Shown piece after piece: positions 61,238 to 64,000 of a DNA stretch of 64,000 bases. The notes below the pieces were generated by a model. The model was not told where the DNA came from, ran no database searches, and worked only from the letters and a program-made list of their open reading frames with translations. The translations under genes were made by a program, and so were the position numbers. Origin of the DNA: Centropus unirufus (lineage: Eukaryota; Chordata; Aves; Cuculiformes; Centropidae); NCBI GenBank assembly GCA_013397695.1, contig VYZI01000085.1:2123172-2187171 (forward strand), written 5' to 3'. How positions within the stretch are numbered: position 1 is the first letter of the stretch; each line of letters begins with the position of its first letter.

Positions 61238-61402
61238 AAGGGGTCCAGAGAAGCGATGGCTGTCCTATCCCTGGAGGTGTTCAAGGCCAGGTTGGATAGA
61301 GCCCCCTGATCCAGTGGGAGGTGTCTCTGCCCATGGCAAGGGGTTGGAACTGGATGAACTTTAAGGTCCCTTCCAACCCACACCATTCTATGGTTCTATA
61401 CT
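61238..61402 (+). mobile_element. CR1 LINE 3' end
   Basis: 'gatggctgtcctatccctgg', 'aggtgttcaaggccaggttg', 'ctgatccagtgggaggtgtc' and 'aaggtcccttccaacccaca' end with ATTCTATG GTTCTATA units. It is 5'-truncated to about 165 bases. Confidence 0.94.
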
Positions 61403-62119
61403 CATCCATCACGTGGTCCATGATGGGGCAGACAGCAGCGCACACCACTAGGGAAGACTCCTGCACCAAAGGGGGAGAGAGGGAACAGCCATCCTTTCTT
61501 CCCAGGCTACCACACGGTACTAGTTCTCTCAAATGGTTTTGATCAGATGAAGCAGCACTACAAGAAATTGCTGTTTACCCATTGGTGTCTCTGAAAAAAG
61601 ACATCAGAAATAAGTACAATTTAGGCTGTCAGAACTGTCGCTTTCCCATGTGTTTGATTTAATGCAGATTTATTAATCCACATTTACAGTGAAGTGTAAA
61701 CCTTTTGTTATAGAGAGAAAAAGGAATGGGACACAGGAAGCTTTTCAAGTTCCTATGAAGGCTACTGAGCCTAGGACAATATTATGAAAAGATTTCACAA
61801 TCCCTGAAAAAGAATTAAGCTGTTTCTAATGTGAAACGCATTAAACTCTTTCATTATTTAAAACTCGATGCAAAAGAAATATCTGCCTGAGGCAAAAATA
61901 TTAAAAACAGAGACACTTCAAAATATTTGAGCACGAATCCATGGCTCTCCTTACAGAAGGGTTTTCATACTGGGCCCATCCCTGCTCCCTGCACAGAGCC
62001 TGAGGAAGCTGCCTGTGGGCTGGGATGCTTCCCCAGGCTGTGGAGCAGGAGAAGAGTCCTCTGCTGATGTTCAGCATCTGCCACCTCCCAGTCTGGGCTC
62101 TCATGTTTCCATTTGACAG
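61403..62119. other. Unique non-coding sequence
   Basis: The 156-codon frame at 61901-62371 (-) spans this and the next feature. It shows no domain and is taken as chance. Confidence 0.45.
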
Positions 62120-62218
62120 GTCTGCAAGAGGCTGACCAGCAGCAGAGCACAGAAGGCAATCTCTATCCCACCTTTCCCTCAGAAACATCACAAATAGCCC
62201 CAAAACACCGCAGCAAAG
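62120..62218 (+). other. Splice-bounded open segment (weak exon candidate)
   Basis: The acceptor 'atgtttccatttgacag' ends at 62119 and the donor CAAAG|GTGAGA follows 62218. The 99 bases between are open, phase 1 at both ends, and would encode 33 residues rich in Q, S, T and P ('LQEADQQQSTEGNLYPTF' at the start). No family was recognised. Symmetric phase-1 exons are common in linker and extracellular regions, but chance is a fair explanation. Confidence 0.15.
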
Positions 62219-63569
62219 GTGAGATCCCGGGCTGTTTAGCACCCATGGTTTGCAGACCTCCTGGGTGCTCTCTCCTTTTCCTTTGTCCTGCTGCCACAAC
62301 AACCACATCAAAACTGTGCCAACCTGACTGCCTGCAGGCTGCAATTTGTCCTTATCAAGCTCCATTGTCAAAGCACCATTCTTGACTTAGATGTAATGCA
62401 TGGCCTACTTTAACTTGGATAAAATGACCCTGATAAGTTACAGTGTCACATAAAAGCACAATTTGCTTTGTTAGGCTCATAAACGCTGACAAACATTAAA
62501 TTTTACTCAAGTCTATCATGGTTCCTAAAACTCATTGAAATCTTCCTAAATACATCACCACCTTCAATCATACCCAAACAATGAGATGCTCCAGCATATC
62601 CAGAACTCTCCCCTTGGCTGACAGACTTCTCTTCCACTGAATTAATTCCTTGTGTTTTCAGAACTACAGAACAAACCTCTCATAGCAGCCAAATGTTGTG
62701 AGAACTTCGTCCTCGTCATCTTCACAAACACACACTTCTGATTCGCTGCACTTCAGCTAACGAGGGTAGCCTCACTGCTCCCAATTTTAATTGAAAGGCA
62801 AATCTACTGGAAGCAAGAGTGCCTGTAGTCCTGCCCTTTAGGATTCACTTCTGTTTATTCTGAGTGGATATAAAGACTCCACCACATTGCTCGGAGCATC
62901 GTGTGTCTCTGCACAGGCCTGACTGTCATACATAGCGCTAAGAGGAGGGAATCAAGAAACTGCTGCTCAAACTCACGTCCTTTGACGTGAGACTTGGCCA
63001 AGTGCTCTACTTGGAGACCTTTAACTGTTCAGAAGACACAACGTGCCTGCTGCACGAGTTGTACAAATTTTAATTCTGCTTTGTTTGCCCTTCTTTTCCT
63101 GATCTCAGTGCAGTCCATGAACCTATTTTACCGGGCAAGCAAGCCAAGGGGAATATCACAAGGCTGTCCAAAGTCAAGTCAAGAATCCTATAGCAGAGAC
63201 AGGAATAAAACCTCGGTGATTGATGAGCCTCTTGCCTTAACCTCATTCTTGGAAGACAAAGGCCCAGTGTTCTTCTGAAACCCAGTCCTATGAACTCTAG
63301 CCCATTTTGTGATAACCCTTTGTAGCTTCAAAGAAAAATAAGTTTTGAGGTTGGTTTTTTTTTCCCCCCAATAAGGTGCAGAAAATACCATATTGCAAGC
63401 CTACATGTATTAACTTTCTTGAAATGACACACAAATCAAAATGATTCACTTCCAAGAAGCAGGTTGACTTCAGTCCTCAGCAGTTGCAAGATGCAGTTAT
63501 AGTGTAAAATATACTCTTAAATTTATTTTTGGAATTTATCACAATCTATCATTCCCCATTTCAGTAGCA
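62219..63569. other. Unique non-coding sequence
   Basis: An open stretch at 62942-63072 (+) of about 43 codons has coding-like wording but no acceptor. Nothing else was recognised. Confidence 0.45.
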
Positions 63570-63720
63570 TTTGAATACTACCATGGGTTTGTAATATTAA
63601 TAACATCATAATCTTCATTAATATGCAAATCTATACCAATTGACAAGCTCCTGTTCCTTTCCATGAGTGCCTTTGTCATTGTGGCCTCATGAATTTCATT
63701 ATGAGTCTAGATTATTATCA
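63570..63720. promoter_or_regulatory. Candidate conserved element: octamer and AT motifs
   Basis: It contains the octamer ATGCAAAT at 63623-63630, with TAATATTAATAAC and TTCATTAATAT beside it and ACCAATTGAC downstream. The appearance resembles conserved non-coding DNA, but there is no direct evidence. Confidence 0.15.
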
Positions 63721-64000
63721 AACACGGGAGGGGGTGGTGAGGAATGGAGAGAATGATGTGGAAATTATAATCTCGTTTTAATAACAAACCCAGTTTCATA
63801 TTGCAGTTGGTTCTTGCACCAGATGCTGCTGAGAGAAAAGGAAGCAGAGGGAGGATATTCTTATGCACAGTAACCTTTCCTGCAGATACTGCTGGATGGG
63901 TGGACTGGGGGGAGATGTTCCCCAACCCTGTGTCTTATTTACATTTCAGATGACTGCCATGACCCTATCCGTATGTTTTTGCCATTCATATCTACAGATG
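63721..64000. other. Unique non-coding sequence
   Basis: Nothing recognised up to the window edge. Confidence 0.5.

Noticed and set aside
61901..62371. 156-codon open frame on the - strand
   Set aside because: No recognised domain, low-complexity mix of residues, and it lies opposite other open frames. Open frames of this length are expected by chance in 64 kb, especially in GC-richer patches.
62942..63072. Roughly 43-codon open stretch with protein-like wording (LTSFDVRLGQVLYLETF)
   Set aside because: It is preceded directly by a stop, has no convincing acceptor and ends in a stop. Too short to claim.
1..64000. Search for CRISPR arrays, tRNA or rRNA genes, and operon-like gene sets
   Set aside because: No regularly spaced repeats, no tRNA-like fold with conserved A/B boxes and no dense coding were seen. 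The CR1 content marks this as vertebrate nuclear DNA.

Overview
The window looks like nuclear DNA from a bird. The main evidence is 15 pieces of CR1 LINE retrotransposon. Most are 3' ends with the CR1 tail: a 'cccttccaaccc'-type block followed by copies of an 8-base ATTCTATG unit. A solo LTR beginning TGTCCTGGTTTCAGC is of the ERV-L-like type common in bird genomes. Reptile-grade SINE relics (MIR/CORE-like) are also present. The species cannot be named from the sequence alone.

No protein-coding gene can be recognised, and I see no tRNA, rRNA, CRISPR array or bacterial-style operon. Nearly all open frames of 60-158 codons are chance frames or lie across CR1 copies. The window is therefore intergenic DNA or part of a very large intron. 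Three + strand open segments are bounded by plausible splice sites (48330-48557, 46558-46695, 62120-62218). The first is the best candidate for a real exon: a good acceptor, a frame open across exactly 76 codons, a good donor and locally raised CpG. I do not recognise its product, and pseudo-exons of this kind also arise by chance.

Layout. 1-17 kb holds five CR1 segments and several local tandem duplications: about 137 bp diverged at 4.2-4.45 kb, 61 bp at 5.8 kb, and a perfect 69 bp one inside a CR1 at 6.9 kb. An old SINE relic lies at 9.1 kb, AT-rich homeobox-type motif clusters at 2.3, 4.0, 6.0 and 11.6 kb, and a sixth CR1 copy at 16.7-17.2 kb. 17.2-35.2 kb is 18 kb without any CR1 I could find, containing only two MIR-like relics. 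35.2-44.6 kb has five CR1 pieces, one keeping a C-terminal reverse-transcriptase ORF remnant. 44.6-53.2 kb is sparse, with one short CR1 tail and the exon candidates. 53.2-53.7 kb is the solo LTR. 53.7-64 kb has three more CR1 pieces, including one of a different subfamily at 57.9-58.4 kb.

I did not find a convincing new biological system. What merits a second look is the exon candidate at 48.3 kb, the transposon-poor 18 kb block with its embedded ancient SINEs, and the duplicated AT-rich motif block at 4.2 kb. Decisive tests would be alignment to other bird and reptile genomes and RNA-seq splice-junction evidence; neither could be run here.
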